Positions 26,757-35,944 are shown, numbered from the stretch's first letter. The stretch is 64,000 nt of DNA from Sideroxydans sp. (GCA_028710605.1 JAQTTU010000001.1:124001-188000), one strand, 5' to 3'. Notes: generated by a model from the sequence alone, not told the origin. Made by a program: numbers and translations.

Positions 26757-28377
26757 CGCACCATTTCCGGTAAATAGAAGTGAAGCTTGCAACATTTTGA
26801 CGCTCAATTCCAAGCCGCCAAGCACCCTCTAGGTTTGGAGCTCTCTGTCGCATAAAGCCTTCGCCCTGATCCCCAAAAGAGTAAGCCGCAAGCCATATCA
26901 TTCGCTGACACTCGGCGCTAAGTGCCCCCCAGCGATTTTGAACGTAGGTGAAAGAGTCTCTATCTTTCCATTGCCGCCAACAATCTATGCAAGCCCTCCT
27001 AACTGTGTCGGATTGGGTCTTGTCGTAGACTTTTTGAAGGAAAGCAGAACGTTGTGGTGTACGTGCAAACCGTAACGTTCGAAGATAGTGGAGAAGACTG
27101 GCTTCAGCCTGTAGTAGGTGTGCAGAATGCTCCGGGATGATATCTAGGAGCTGATCGAGCTCTGTAAAGATGCCGTTAAATTCTTCTGATGTGCGAAGAT
27201 TTGCAATTCCTCGCATGATGGTTGACCACGAGGCACGGAAAGCATGCAAATTGCCTTGGCTAAGGAGTGTAGTTGAGAGCTGCAAGGCCACACTAGGTTT
27301 CTGTAATCGGAGAGTTCGCCCTATCTGAGTCACTAAAAAAGTATCAGGTACAGCCTTCTCTAGTTCGCTATTGAGAAGCCACTGGATTTGAAGGCTCTCG
27401 ACGGTTTGCTTCAATGATTCGTAGTCTTCATCTGCCGTGTCCGAATATGGGTCAAAGTGCAGGTCAATCTCCCGAAGTTTTCCCGCCTTATCATCCTTAT
27501 TACCAAGCTGAGTAGTTACATAATCCGTGTAATGTTTTGATGTGAGCACCACAGTCTTTGTCTTATTCAGAGTGAGACCGTAATCAGCAAGACTGTGCGA
27601 AAGAAAGGAAAGCGCCTTATAAGCATCTGCATGTGAATTGGCGATCAAAACATAGTCATCTACATATCTATGCCATCGGATTTCGGCATTTGTCATTCGA
27701 TGATCAACTGAATTTAGAAATAGTTCGGCAAGTATTCGAGAGCACTGCCCCCCAACTGGGAGGCCAAATGACCTGCCAGTTGCGAATTTACTGAGAAGAG
27801 CATTTATCTGTTTGCTAATGCGTTTGTTGTCAGGAAACAAGTCATCTACGAAATTTTCAATGTAGTGATGTGAAATGTGTTCGTAGAAACTTGAAATATC
27901 GGTTTGAACAACAATCGTTTCAGCACCCGAGTTTATGGCCTCGGCAACAGTTGCCTCACGAAACGCCCTCCATGAGCATGCCCTATTGAACAACTCGCCT
28001 TCACCGTTGCGTAAGAAGCGGTATGAATGGACTCGGCCACTACGCTTATCTTCTAGGGTGTCAGCGATTGCAATGCCGAGCCCGTTAAAGTAAATGTTCC
28101 AAAATGCTTCAATTTTAGTTACGACTCGAAAGCCAGTCGGCCCTGTTGGTGCCAATAGTCGTTCACTGAAAATGCTGAGTGCAGAAAGTCTGCTTTTGCT
28201 ATTCTCTTCACCATCACGTTGTAACTGTTCAAAGAACGAGAACGCTATTTGTGCCAGTTCAGTTTTCTTGTCCGAGACAAACCTTGTGTCAATATCAAAA
28301 GGAAGCGTATCGTTGTCGCCATGCGCACCGATATCGGCTGCCGCTCGTTTAAAGTGATTCAATGTGATATCTGGCAT
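26734..28377 (-). CDS. Defence-type reverse transcriptase with helical C-terminus
   Basis: 547 residues. RT motifs in order: Asp160 in VVQTDISSFYEHI, GLPVGGQCSRILAELFLNSVD (205-225), Tyr238-Val-Asp240-Asp241 in RYVDDYVLIA, and GLTLNKTKT. All three catalytic Asp are present. No group II intron maturase (X/thumb or endonuclease) domain is seen. Residues about 300-547 are predicted helical, as in Abi/UG-type defence RTs. SD GGAG lies nine bases from the ATG. It heads an AT-richer run with a nuclease-like gene. Assignment to a numbered DRT type is not possible by eye. Confidence 0.9.
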   Translation of the reverse strand: MPDITLNHFKRAAADIGAHGDNDTLPFDIDTRFVSDKKTELAQIAFSFFEQLQRDGEENSKSRLSALSIFSERLLAPTGPTGFRVVTKIEAFWNIYFNGLGIAIADTLEDKRSGRVHSYRFLRNGEGELFNRACSWRAFREATVAEAINSGAETIVVQTDISSFYEHISHHYIENFVDDLFPDNKRISKQINALLSKFATGRSFGLPVGGQCSRILAELFLNSVDHRMTNAEIRWHRYVDDYVLIANSHADAYKALSFLSHSLADYGLTLNKTKTVVLTSKHYTDYVTTQLGNKDDKAGKLREIDLHFDPYSDTADEDYESLKQTVESLQIQWLLNSELEKAVPDTFLVTQIGRTLRLQKPSVALQLSTTLLSQGNLHAFRASWSTIMRGIANLRTSEEFNGIFTELDQLLDIIPEHSAHLLQAEASLLHYLRTLRFARTPQRSAFLQKVYDKTQSDTVRRACIDCWRQWKDRDSFTYVQNRWGALSAECQRMIWLAAYSFGDQGEGFMRQRAPNLEGAWRLGIERQNVASFTSIYRKWCDEFKASE

Positions 28378-28497
28378 TTCTTTGCTCCATAGTGAACCGC
28401 CTCCAATTCGCTGGATACTCTACATCCTGATTATCCGGAATGCACGCCAATGCTGACATCTATCGACACAGCATCAACTGTCAGCGATGGCCCCCCC

Positions 28498-29154
28498 TCA
28501 AATCTCCTCAATCACCTTCCCCATCGGCAGCCGCGACTTCGGCAGCTTCGCGTTGAAGTCATCCGCCCCGCGATAGCCCAATGCGGCGATCACCACGCTG
28601 GTGAGACCCTGTTCGCGCAGGCCGAGTTCTTCGTTGAGGATGCGTTGGTCGAATCCTTCGATGGGGGTGGCATCGATCTCCAGCGTGGCAGCGCCGAGCA
28701 GCAGGGTGCCGAGGGCGAGGTAGAGTTGTTTTTCCATCCAGTGCTGCGTGTCTTTGAAATCGTAGCGGTGCAGGCCGGTGTAGAAGCTGCGACCCTTGCT
28801 TTGCGCGGCTTTGGCTTCGGGTGTGGGGTAGCGTCCGTCGGCATCTTCCTGCGCGAGCAGGTTGGCGAGGTGGGCTTCGTCCATAGTGGTGCGAACGCAG
28901 AACACGACGACGTGCGAGGCGTTGAGTATCTTGGGGCCATTGGCGGCATAGGGGCCTTGCTGCGCGGCCTTGGCGATGCGCGCCTTGCCTGCCTCGCTTG
29001 AGGCGATGATGAAGTGCCAGGGTTGCGAGTTGATCGACGAGGGCGAGAACCTGAGCAGGGTCTTGAGTTGTTCGACTTGTTCTGCCGGAATCTTACGGGC
29101 GGGGTCGTAGGCTTTGCAGGTGTGGCGGCTCAGGGCGATGCGGGCGATGTCCAT
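28498..29154 (-). CDS. nfsB: NfsB-like oxygen-insensitive nitroreductase
   Basis: 218 residues. FMN-dependent NAD(P)H nitroreductase: starts MDIARIALSRHTCKAYDPAR, then LLRFSPSSINSQPWHFI (FMN-binding Ser/Asn region) and ALGTLLLGAATLEIDATPIEGFD. Length and pattern equal E. coli NfsB. The ATG at 29154 has GGAG upstream. It marks the right border of the RT module. Confidence 0.92.
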   Translation of the reverse strand: MDIARIALSRHTCKAYDPARKIPAEQVEQLKTLLRFSPSSINSQPWHFIIASSEAGKARIAKAAQQGPYAANGPKILNASHVVVFCVRTTMDEAHLANLLAQEDADGRYPTPEAKAAQSKGRSFYTGLHRYDFKDTQHWMEKQLYLALGTLLLGAATLEIDATPIEGFDQRILNEELGLREQGLTSVVIAALGYRGADDFNAKLPKSRLPMGKVIEEI

Positions 29155-29202
29155 GATTATCTCCAAGTTCAAGTTGAGCTTATCCCAGATTATCCATTAG
29201 AC

Positions 29203-29402
29203 CGTCATTCCGGCGAAGGCCGGAATCCAGTTAATAAAAAGATGCTGCGAAGCAGACAAAACGAGCCACCTGTGGCGAGTTTCGAGGTACGGCCAAACGA
29301 GCCGCCTGCGGCGAGTTTCGAGGTACGGCCAAACCAAGATATCGTCCCACTTGCGTGGGAATTTGTTTATTCATCTGGATTCCGGCCTTCGCCGGAATGA
29401 CG
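29203..29402. repeat. Composite 'CGTCATTCCGGCGAAGGCCGG' repeat with internal tandem
   Basis: Outer inverted arms cgtcattccggcgaaggccg at both ends. Inside lie two direct copies of a 36-bp unit (about 29260-29295 and 29296-29331) differing at few bases. It fills most of the 301-bp gap. Relatives are at 54463-54584 and, within a gene, 51452-51576. Confidence 0.85.
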
Positions 29403-29455
29403 GGCTATTTCTAATGAACTATTTGGGCTTATGGCCGGGAGGAATTATGCCTGAA

Positions 29456-30028
29456 TCATTTTTTGCTTCTTTGCACTTCCGCGAGACCCAACGCATTCCA
29501 TCCTTCATGGCCCAGCTTGCGCATGGTCTCGATGTTCTTTTCGAAGATGGTCTCGGCCTCGGGGAACGCCGCCACGGCTTCGTCGATGCTGGCTTCGCGT
29601 ATCAGATGCAGCGTCGGGTAGGGTGAGCGGTTGGTGTAGTTGGTGATGTCGTCGAATTCGGTGTCGGCAAACTGGTAGCGCGGGTGCATGCTGGCGACTT
29701 GCAGTTCGCCCGCCAGATCAACATCAATTAGCGCCGCATCCACCACGGCCAGAAAATCGTTGTAGTCGAGGAAGTCGGTCAGCACGTGCGGATGGATCAG
29801 CAGGATGGTGTCGATTTTTTCGCGCGGCGCTTCGGCCAGCACTTCCAGTTCGCGCAACACATCGACCAACAATTCTTCCGGCGTTTGCGCGGCGCTGACG
29901 AAGTAACGGATTTGTCCTTTGACGTGAACGCCTTTGGCGAACGGGCAAAGATTCAGTCCGATCACCGCGCGCTCCAGCCACAGTTGGGTGGCGGCGATGG
30001 CGGCTTCGTTGGTTACGGTTGTGTTCAT
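29456..30028 (-). CDS. DUF1415 family protein
   Basis: 190 residues. The block GLNLCPFAKGVHVKGQIRY near residue 25 and SPYPTLHLIREASIDEAV near the C-terminus are typical of DUF1415 proteins, whose function is unknown. The ATG at 30028 is chosen because further upstream codons are only read-through of a palindromic repeat; GGAG lies upstream. Confidence 0.85.
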   Translation of the reverse strand: MNTTVTNEAAIAATQLWLERAVIGLNLCPFAKGVHVKGQIRYFVSAAQTPEELLVDVLRELEVLAEAPREKIDTILLIHPHVLTDFLDYNDFLAVVDAALIDVDLAGELQVASMHPRYQFADTEFDDITNYTNRSPYPTLHLIREASIDEAVAAFPEAETIFEKNIETMRKLGHEGWNALGLAEVQRSKK

Positions 30029-30045
30029 TTTGGAGCTCCAATTGA

Positions 30046-30162
30046 GCCCCTCGCCCGCTGGCGGGAGAGGGGTTGGGGTGAGGGATAGTGAGCTTAAACA
30101 AAAATATTTAGCACCCACAGACCCTCATCCCCAGCCCTTCTCCCGCATGCGGGAGAAGGGAG
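30046..30162. repeat. Palindromic repeat, 'CCCTCTCCCGC' family
   Basis: Arms ccctcgcccgctggcgggag and cttctcccgcatgcgggaga flank a 45-bp AT-rich middle, filling the gap between two minus-strand genes. Confidence 0.8.
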
Positions 30163-30163
30163 T

Positions 30164-31510
30164 TTAACGACCTCTACCACCGGAACGATGCTGCGCCGAG
30201 GCCGGTGCTGCTCCGCGTCCCGCGCCGCCTGCCGGTTTGTTGCCGGTGCGCGGTGCGCCGCCGCTGCGCGCTTGTCCGCCGCCTGCGCGCGGTGCGGATT
30301 GGCTGCGACCCTGGCCTTGTCCGCGTCCGCCCTGACCGCGATTCTGCCCGTTCAAAATCGGTTCGGCTTTGATGCGCGGATCGGGTTCGAAGCCGGGCAC
30401 TTGCACTACGGGAATTTCGCGTTTGATGAGGCGCTCGATGTCGTGCAGCAGTTTCTTTTCGTCGATGCACACCAGCGAACTGGCTTCGCCGTTGCTGCCC
30501 GCGCGTCCGGTGCGGCCGATGCGGTGCACGTAATCTTCCGGCACGTTGGGCAACTCGTAGTTCACCACGTGCGGCAGTTCGGCAATGTCGATGCCGCGCG
30601 CGGCGATGTCAGTGGCGACCAGCACTTGCAGTTTGGCGGTTTTGAATTCGGCGAGGGCGCGCGTGCGCGCGGCCTGGCTCTTGTTGCCGTGAATCGCCAT
30701 CGCGGGGATGTCGGCCTTGTTCAGGTGATCGGCCAGATTGTTTGCGCCGTGTTTGGTGCGCGTGAACACCAGCACCTGAAACCAGTTGTTGTCCTTGATG
30801 AGTTGCGTGAGCAGCGCGCGTTTGCGCTCGCGGTCAACCGGATACACGCGCTGGGTTATCAGCTCGGCAGTCTGGTTGCGGCGCGCCACTTCGATCAGCG
30901 CGGGATTGTTCAGCAGGCCGTCGGCCAGCAGCTTAATCTCGTCGGAGAAGGTGGCGGAGAACAGCAGGTTCTGGCGCTTCTTGGGCAACACGGCCAGCAC
31001 GCGTTTGATGTCGCGGATAAAGCCCATGTCCAGCATGCGGTCTGCCTCGTCCAGCACCAGGATTTCGACGTGCGACAGATCGACGGTTTTTTGATGCAAG
31101 TGGTCGAGCAAGCGTCCCGGTGTCGCCACCAGAATATCCACGCGGCCATGCAGTTGTTTGATCTGCGGATTGATGTTCACGCCGCCGAACATCATCATGG
31201 ATTTCAGCGGCAGATGTTTGCCGTAAATGCGCACGCTTTCTTCCACTTGCGCGGCGAGTTCGCGCGTGGGCGTGAGCACCAGCGCGCGGATGTGGCCTTT
31301 GCCGATCACTTGTTTGTCGGCCAGAAGTTGCAACAGCGGCAGCGTGAAACCGGCAGTCTTGCCGGTGCCGGTCTGCGCGCCGCCCATCAGGTCGCCGCCT
31401 TTCAAAATAACGGGGATGGCCTGCGCCTGGATCGGCGTGGGTTCGGTATAGCCGCGCTCGGTAACGGCGCGGACGAGTTCGGCGGACAAGCCGAGGGATG
31501 CGAATGACAT
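30164..31510 (-). CDS. rhlE: DEAD-box ATP-dependent RNA helicase, RhlE-like
   Basis: 448 residues. All core motifs are present: AQTGTGKT (about 50), [22 protein letters not shown], and [11 protein letters not shown] Gly/Arg/Ser-rich C-terminal tail (about 385-448, e.g. [13 protein letters not shown]) is typical of RhlE-type RNA-binding extensions. Such helicases unwind short RNA duplexes in ribosome assembly or RNA decay. Start at MSFASLGL. Confidence 0.92.
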   Translation of the reverse strand: MSFASLGLSAELVRAVTERGYTEPTPIQAQAIPVILKGGDLMGGAQTGTGKTAGFTLPLLQLLADKQVIGKGHIRALVLTPTRELAAQVEESVRIYGKHLPLKSMMMFGGVNINPQIKQLHGRVDILVATPGRLLDHLHQKTVDLSHVEILVLDEADRMLDMGFIRDIKRVLAVLPKKRQNLLFSATFSDEIKLLADGLLNNPALIEVARRNQTAELITQRVYPVDRERKRALLTQLIKDNNWFQVLVFTRTKHGANNLADHLNKADIPAMAIHGNKSQAARTRALAEFKTAKLQVLVATDIAARGIDIAELPHVVNYELPNVPEDYVHRIGRTGRAGSNGEASSLVCIDEKKLLHDIERLIKREIPVVQVPGFEPDPRIKAEPILNGQNRGQGGRGQGQGRSQSAPRAGGGQARSGGAPRTGNKPAGGAGRGAAPASAQHRSGGRGR

Positions 31511-31682
31511 AATAATTTTCTTTCTGAATACAAACGGCCTGTCGTTCCTATTTTGAACGCCAGTCTGAGGCTGAATGAGGTGGGTAATGCGTACCGGAAT
31601 GGGCGGCGGCAACTAGACTGAAACGATGTCGCGGCGCGCAGTGTAACAGAGAGCGGAGGGATGCATTCCATTAAAACCCTTT

Positions 31683-31898
31683 CCCCGCAGATTACACAGA
31701 TTAAACGGATTAAAACCCGAATAATCGTGCGCTCCTTCCCCCTTGCAGGGGGAAGGTTGGGATGGGGGTAGAGTTGCTTAAAAGTAACGTTTCTACCCCC
31801 ACCCTAACCCTCCCCCTGCAAGGGGGAGGGAATGTTTCGGTTTATGGCTTATTTTGGTTTATGTCAGGTTTAGTTTTTAATCTGTTTAATCTGCGGGC
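31683..31898. repeat. Nested repeats: 'CCCGCAGATTACACAG' element split by another
   Basis: Outer arms ccccgcagattacacagatt and aatctgtttaatctgcgggc belong to the family also found at 39144-39203, 43383-43503, 48516-48617 and 61867-61952. In the loop sits a complete 99-bp 'CTCCTTCCCCC' element (31732-31830). Together they occupy about half of the 485-bp gap; the rest shows no gene. Confidence 0.85.
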
Positions 31899-31995
31899 AA
31901 AAGGTTTTGCTTTCATTGCGGCATCACACGCCGCGCATTATGATGTTCGCGCTACACAGTCATCAATTCCCGCTTTTCCATTTCTGGAGAACTTC

Positions 31996-32568
31996 ATGAA
32001 AACTTCATTCGGTGCTTTTGCAAAACTGTTATCCGTCGCCGCGCTGTCCGCGTTTATCGCCGCCTGTTCCAGCACGGCCAAAATCGAAAGCGACCTCGGT
32101 CTCAAGGACGCGCCGGACTGGGTCAATCAGGGCACGCAGGTGATGAACGACAAGGACGGGCGCTATTTCCACGGCGTGGGATCGGCTTCCCCCATGGGCG
32201 ATATGTCGCTGCAAAAATCCGTGGCGGATGACCGCGCGCGCGCCGAAGTGGCGCGGGTGTTGTCGTCGTACATGGATGTGGTGAGCAACGATTACATGGC
32301 CGCAACCCGCGCGGGCGGCAGCGGCGCGAACGAGGAATCGGTGTCGCGCGAAATCAAGAATCTGACCAAGGTCAATTTGACCGGAGCGAAGATCATCGGC
32401 TCGTGGCGCGACCCGAAAACCAACATCATTTATTCCATGGCCGAGCTGGATATGAAACAAGTCAAAGGCACGCTGGAAGGCGTGCAGGACATGAACAGCG
32501 ATTTGAAACGTTACTTCACAACCCAAGCGGACAATATTTTTGACCGCGTTGCCAAGGAGAAAAAATAA
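31996..32568 (+). CDS. LPP20 family lipoprotein
   Basis: 190 residues. A lipoprotein signal peptide ends in the lipobox FIAAC (Cys24). The mature part has APDWVNQGTQ, GRYFHGVGSA and ADDRARAEVARVLSSYM, the pattern of LPP20/LpoB-associated lipoproteins. SD CTGGAGA. Its stop overlaps the next start (TAATG). Likely an outer-membrane lipoprotein acting with the LpoB-like protein (inference). Confidence 0.85.
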   Translation: MKTSFGAFAKLLSVAALSAFIAACSSTAKIESDLGLKDAPDWVNQGTQVMNDKDGRYFHGVGSASPMGDMSLQKSVADDRARAEVARVLSSYMDVVSNDYMAATRAGGSGANEESVSREIKNLTKVNLTGAKIIGSWRDPKTNIIYSMAELDMKQVKGTLEGVQDMNSDLKRYFTTQADNIFDRVAKEKK

Positions 32569-33179
32569 TGAGCCGCACTTTGATTGCAAAATTTTCCGTT
32601 GCCGCCACGGTGTCGCTGGCATTGCTGCTGGGCGGCTGCGCCACTTCGGTGGAGCGCGTGGATGTGAACAAGGAGATCGACCTGAGCGGCGCGTGGAACG
32701 ACACCGATTCGCAGCTGGTTTCCAAGGAGATGATCCAGGATGTGTTCAACCAGCTGTGGCTGAATGAATTCTTGCAAACGAATAAGCGCCAGCCGACACT
32801 GATCGTGGGCGAAGTGCGCAACCTGAGCCACGAGCACATCAACACCAACACCTTCGTCGCCGATCTGGAACGTTCCATGGTCAATTCGGGCAAGGTGCAG
32901 TTTGTCGCTTCATCCACCGAGCGTCAGGAAATCCGCGACGAGCGCAAGGATCAGGATTTGAACGCGACCGAGGCCACGCGCAAAGCGATGGGCGCAGAGA
33001 AAGGCGCGGACTTCATGCTGAAAGGCACGATCAACACCATCATCGACACCGCCGATAAAACCCAGTTGCGCTACTACCAGGTTGACCTGACGCTCATCAG
33101 CCTGACCGACAACCGCAAGGTGTGGGTGGGGCAGAAGAAGATCAAGAAACTGGTGGAGCGCAGCAAGCTGACGTACTAG
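32568..33179 (+). CDS. LpoB-like penicillin-binding-protein activator lipoprotein
   Basis: 203 residues. Lipobox LLGGC (Cys24). The mature domain has DLSGAWNDTDSQLVSKEMI, PTLIVGEVRNLSHEHINT and FMLKGTINTIIDT, as in the LpoB family. LpoB is an outer-membrane lipoprotein that stimulates PBP1b in enterobacteria. In betaproteobacteria this family sits with LPP20 and COG3014 genes and the true partner is unproven. Confidence 0.87.
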   Translation: MSRTLIAKFSVAATVSLALLLGGCATSVERVDVNKEIDLSGAWNDTDSQLVSKEMIQDVFNQLWLNEFLQTNKRQPTLIVGEVRNLSHEHINTNTFVADLERSMVNSGKVQFVASSTERQEIRDERKDQDLNATEATRKAMGAEKGADFMLKGTINTIIDTADKTQLRYYQVDLTLISLTDNRKVWVGQKKIKKLVERSKLTY

Positions 33180-33221
33180 CCGATATTTCATGGCATTGCG
33201 CACCTACAAACACTTCTCTTT

Positions 33222-33267
33222 GTAGGTCGGGTTTCAACCCGACATGTCGGGCTAAAGCCCGACCTAC
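33222..33267. repeat. Palindromic repeat, 'GTAGGTCGGGTTTCAACCCGAC' family
   Basis: 46-bp inverted element in the gap between two cotranscribed lipoprotein genes; a second copy at 34721-34766 lies in the next gap. Confidence 0.9.
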
Positions 33268-33324
33268 AAATGTTTGCTCGTAAATATTGCCAATACACCA
33301 GCCCGTCAGATGATGCGATACCCG

Positions 33325-34719
33325 ATGTCCAGCCCACTCTTGCGCGGTAAGTTTTTCATCCGGCTGTGCGCCTTGGTCTGCGTGCTGGCTTTCAGCGGTT
33401 GCGCCACCTACAGCACCTCGTTCGAGTCCATCGAACATTCGCTGGCGACGCAGCAATACGACACCGCGCTGAAAGCCATCGAAGCGCAATCCCAAGACAA
33501 AAGAGAGCGCGTTCTGTACCTGCTCAACAAGGGCATGGTACTGCGCATGAAGCACGATTACGCGGCCTCCAACCAGTCGCTGGAAGCGGCCAAGCAGCAG
33601 ATGGAAAAATTGTATGCCGCGAGCATCAGCCAGAACGCGCTGACCTTCATCGTCAACGATGCCACGGTCAGCTATGCCGGGGAAGATTACGAGCAGGTGC
33701 TGGTGCATCTGTACATGGCGCTGAATTATCTGGAGCTGGGGCAGCGCGACGAGGCGCGGGTGGAGGTGTTGCAGGTGGACATCAAGCTGCGCGAGATCGC
33801 GGAGAAATTTCCGGCCAGCAAGTTCACCGAAGATGCGCTGTCGCGCTACCTCAGCGGCATGATCTACGAGGAACTGGGCGAATGGAGCGATGCCATGATC
33901 GCCTACCGCAAGGCGTATGAGGCCTACCAGAAATACCAGCGCAATTTTGCGATGCCTGTTCCGCCCATGCTCAAATACGATTTGATACGGCTGGCACAGC
34001 GCGAAGGGCTGACCGACGAGCTGGCGCAATACCGCAAGGAATTCGGCATCGGCGAAGAACAGGAAATCGTCGGCCCGCCCCAGCCGCAAGGCGAGCTGGT
34101 ATTCATCCTCAACAACGGGCTGGCTCCGATCAAACGCGAAAGAGCCATAGACACCTGGACGCTGCCACCGCCAGTGGTAGTTGTGCCAGCACACGCACCG
34201 CATCCGCCCGCGCAAACCCCGTCGCCGCCGATACTGGTCACCATCGCCCTGCCCTATTACGAATCGCGCCCCGTCCGTGTTGTCGGCGCGCGTATCAGCG
34301 TCTCCGGCAAACAGGCCGACACGCAAGTGGTGGAAGACGTTGATGCCATCGCCCGCGCCAGTCTGGATGCGCGCATGCCAGCCATCACCGCGCGCGCCGT
34401 GGCACGCGCGTTCGCCAAGGGAGCGTTGCAGGAATCGGTGGATAATGCGGGGGGCAAGAACGACGATGCGTTTGCAAAGTTTATCGGCTCGTTTCTGGTG
34501 CGCGTCTTCTCCGTCGCCACCGAACGCGCCGACACCCGCAGCTGGCTGACGCTGCCCGCAAACGTGCAACTGGCGCGGCTGGCGCTGCCGCCGGGAACTT
34601 ACGATGTGACCGTGGAACTGCTGGGCGCGAATGGTCAGGTGATTGCGACCAACGTGTTTCCGCAAGTGACTATCCGCGATGCACGCAAAACGTATTTGAC
34701 GCAGCATGCAATTCCTTAA
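33325..34719 (+). CDS. COG3014-like lipoprotein of the LpoB cluster
   Basis: 464 residues from MSSPLLRGKFF; ATGs at 33310 and 33313 are alternatives, none with a clear Shine-Dalgarno. Lipobox LAFSGC (Cys26). The N-terminal half carries TPR-like helices (YLLNKGMVLRMKHDYAASN; YLELGQRDEARVEVL). After a Pro-rich linker (PPPVVVVPAHAPHPPAQ) a beta-rich C-terminal domain follows. Probably periplasm-facing in the outer membrane, and cotranscribed with its neighbours. Function is unknown. Confidence 0.78.
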   Translation: MSSPLLRGKFFIRLCALVCVLAFSGCATYSTSFESIEHSLATQQYDTALKAIEAQSQDKRERVLYLLNKGMVLRMKHDYAASNQSLEAAKQQMEKLYAASISQNALTFIVNDATVSYAGEDYEQVLVHLYMALNYLELGQRDEARVEVLQVDIKLREIAEKFPASKFTEDALSRYLSGMIYEELGEWSDAMIAYRKAYEAYQKYQRNFAMPVPPMLKYDLIRLAQREGLTDELAQYRKEFGIGEEQEIVGPPQPQGELVFILNNGLAPIKRERAIDTWTLPPPVVVVPAHAPHPPAQTPSPPILVTIALPYYESRPVRVVGARISVSGKQADTQVVEDVDAIARASLDARMPAITARAVARAFAKGALQESVDNAGGKNDDAFAKFIGSFLVRVFSVATERADTRSWLTLPANVQLARLALPPGTYDVTVELLGANGQVIATNVFPQVTIRDARKTYLTQHAIP

Positions 34720-34720
34720 T

Positions 34721-34766
34721 GTAGGTCGGGTTTCAACCCGACATGTCGGGCTGAAGCCCGACCTAC
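34721..34766. repeat. Palindromic repeat, 'GTAGGTCGGGTTTCAACCCGAC' family
   Basis: Begins 1 bp after a stop codon and ends about 30 bp before the next start; almost identical to 33222-33267. Confidence 0.9.
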
Positions 34767-34798
34767 AACAAAAATATTTCTGCCACCAGGAGATGAAA

Positions 34799-35803
34799 AT
34801 GAAACTCTCTAACTTTGCCGCATGCACCCTGTTGCTCTCGCTGCTTTCTGGCTGCGCCAGCGAACCGACCCGACCCGACTGGATCGCGGGTGACAGCGCC
34901 CAATACCAGCGCACGCAGTACCTGATCGGCCACGGCCAAGCGAACACGCTGGAAGAAGCCAAGGATAGAGCGCGCGCCGATGTGTCCAAGATTTTTCAGG
35001 TGGCGGTGGTGGTGAGTAGCGAAGACATGCAGCGCGCGAAATCCGATGCTTCCGGCGCGATGCAGCTTGAGCAGCAAGCCACGCGCAACATCAGCACACG
35101 CACCGAACAAATCATCAGCGGCATCCAGATCGCCGAAATCTGGCAAGACCCGGCCAACGCCAGCTACCACGTGCTGGCCGTGTTGCCGCGCATGCAAACC
35201 GCCACCACATTGCGCCAGCAAATCGGCGAACTCGATGCGATCACACGCAACCACATCGAACAATCGCGCAACGAGACCGACCTGTTCATGAAAATCGCCG
35301 CCGCCAGCCGCGCCATGAACGCGCAACAGGAACGCGAATCGCTGCAAAAAAATCTGCAAGTAGTGGACATCACCGGACGCGGAGTCGAACCGCAATGGAG
35401 CAGCGCGAAACTAAAAACAGACCTGCTTGAATTGTTGAAGCGAGTCAGCATCGCCCCGCAAGTCGCGGCGGATGCGCCCGCTGGTTTATCCGCCATGGTG
35501 GCAGGCGCGCTGGCGCAAGCCGGATTCGTGCTCGACACCAGCGGCCACCCGCAATTTTCCGTGCAAGCCAGCATGAACCTGACCGACCTCGGCTTGCAAG
35601 ACGGCTGGTACTGGCAACGCGGCACACTGCAAATCACCTTGATAGAAACCGCCAACAACCGCGTGCGCGGCACGCGCAACTGGAGCGTCAAAGGCAACGC
35701 GCAGAACAAAACCGATGCCGCACGGCGCGCGATGGATCAGGCCGATGGGATTCTAAAACAGGAGCTGGGAGCGGCGATTATCGGCATGGCGATTGCAAAG
35801 TAG
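34799..35803 (+). CDS. LPP20-like lipoprotein
   Basis: 334 residues. Lipobox LLSGC (Cys19). RPDWIAGDSAQYQRTQYLIG and EEAKDRARADVSKIFQV echo the LPP20 lipoprotein at 31996, but the protein is almost twice as long and has an additional C-terminal domain. The ATG at 34799 is chosen because AGGAG (34788-34792) is 6 bases away; the ATG at 34793 is too close. Last of the four-gene lipoprotein cluster. Confidence 0.82.
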   Translation: MKLSNFAACTLLLSLLSGCASEPTRPDWIAGDSAQYQRTQYLIGHGQANTLEEAKDRARADVSKIFQVAVVVSSEDMQRAKSDASGAMQLEQQATRNISTRTEQIISGIQIAEIWQDPANASYHVLAVLPRMQTATTLRQQIGELDAITRNHIEQSRNETDLFMKIAAASRAMNAQQERESLQKNLQVVDITGRGVEPQWSSAKLKTDLLELLKRVSIAPQVAADAPAGLSAMVAGALAQAGFVLDTSGHPQFSVQASMNLTDLGLQDGWYWQRGTLQITLIETANNRVRGTRNWSVKGNAQNKTDAARRAMDQADGILKQELGAAIIGMAIAK

Positions 35804-35825
35804 AATCGCGCAAGCTCAACTTGAT

Positions 35826-35896
35826 CGCAAGCCAATAGATTCGGGCATCTCCAGAGAGCGCATGACGTAGATCGCCTATTGGCGGGCGTTGCGGGG
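35826..35896. repeat. Palindromic repeat, 'GCCTATTGGCGGGC' family
   Basis: Arms cgcaagccaata and tattggcgggcgttgcg; same family as 7511-7584. Confidence 0.8.
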
Positions 35897-35944
35897 CTGG
35901 TTGGGGTTGAAATTACACACGCGCTATGGTTTGCACAGGCTTCG

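Noticed and set aside
26734-28377. Group II intron or retron origin of the reverse transcriptase
   Set aside because: No maturase or endonuclease domain is seen, nor any obvious intron domain V or msr/msd-like structure in the short upstream region; the helical C-terminus fits Abi/UG-type RTs better.
28378-28497. Inverted pair CTGACA (28453-28458) / TGTCAG (28479-28484) upstream of the RT as a possible ncRNA
   Set aside because: Only a 6-bp stem and no clear promoter or terminator; too weak to annotate without expression data.
33142-34989. A 615-codon open frame on the minus strand opposite the lipoprotein genes
   Set aside because: It lies antisense to two clear lipoprotein genes with lipoboxes and has low-complexity His/Arg/Gln-rich translation, as expected from a GC-rich shadow frame.
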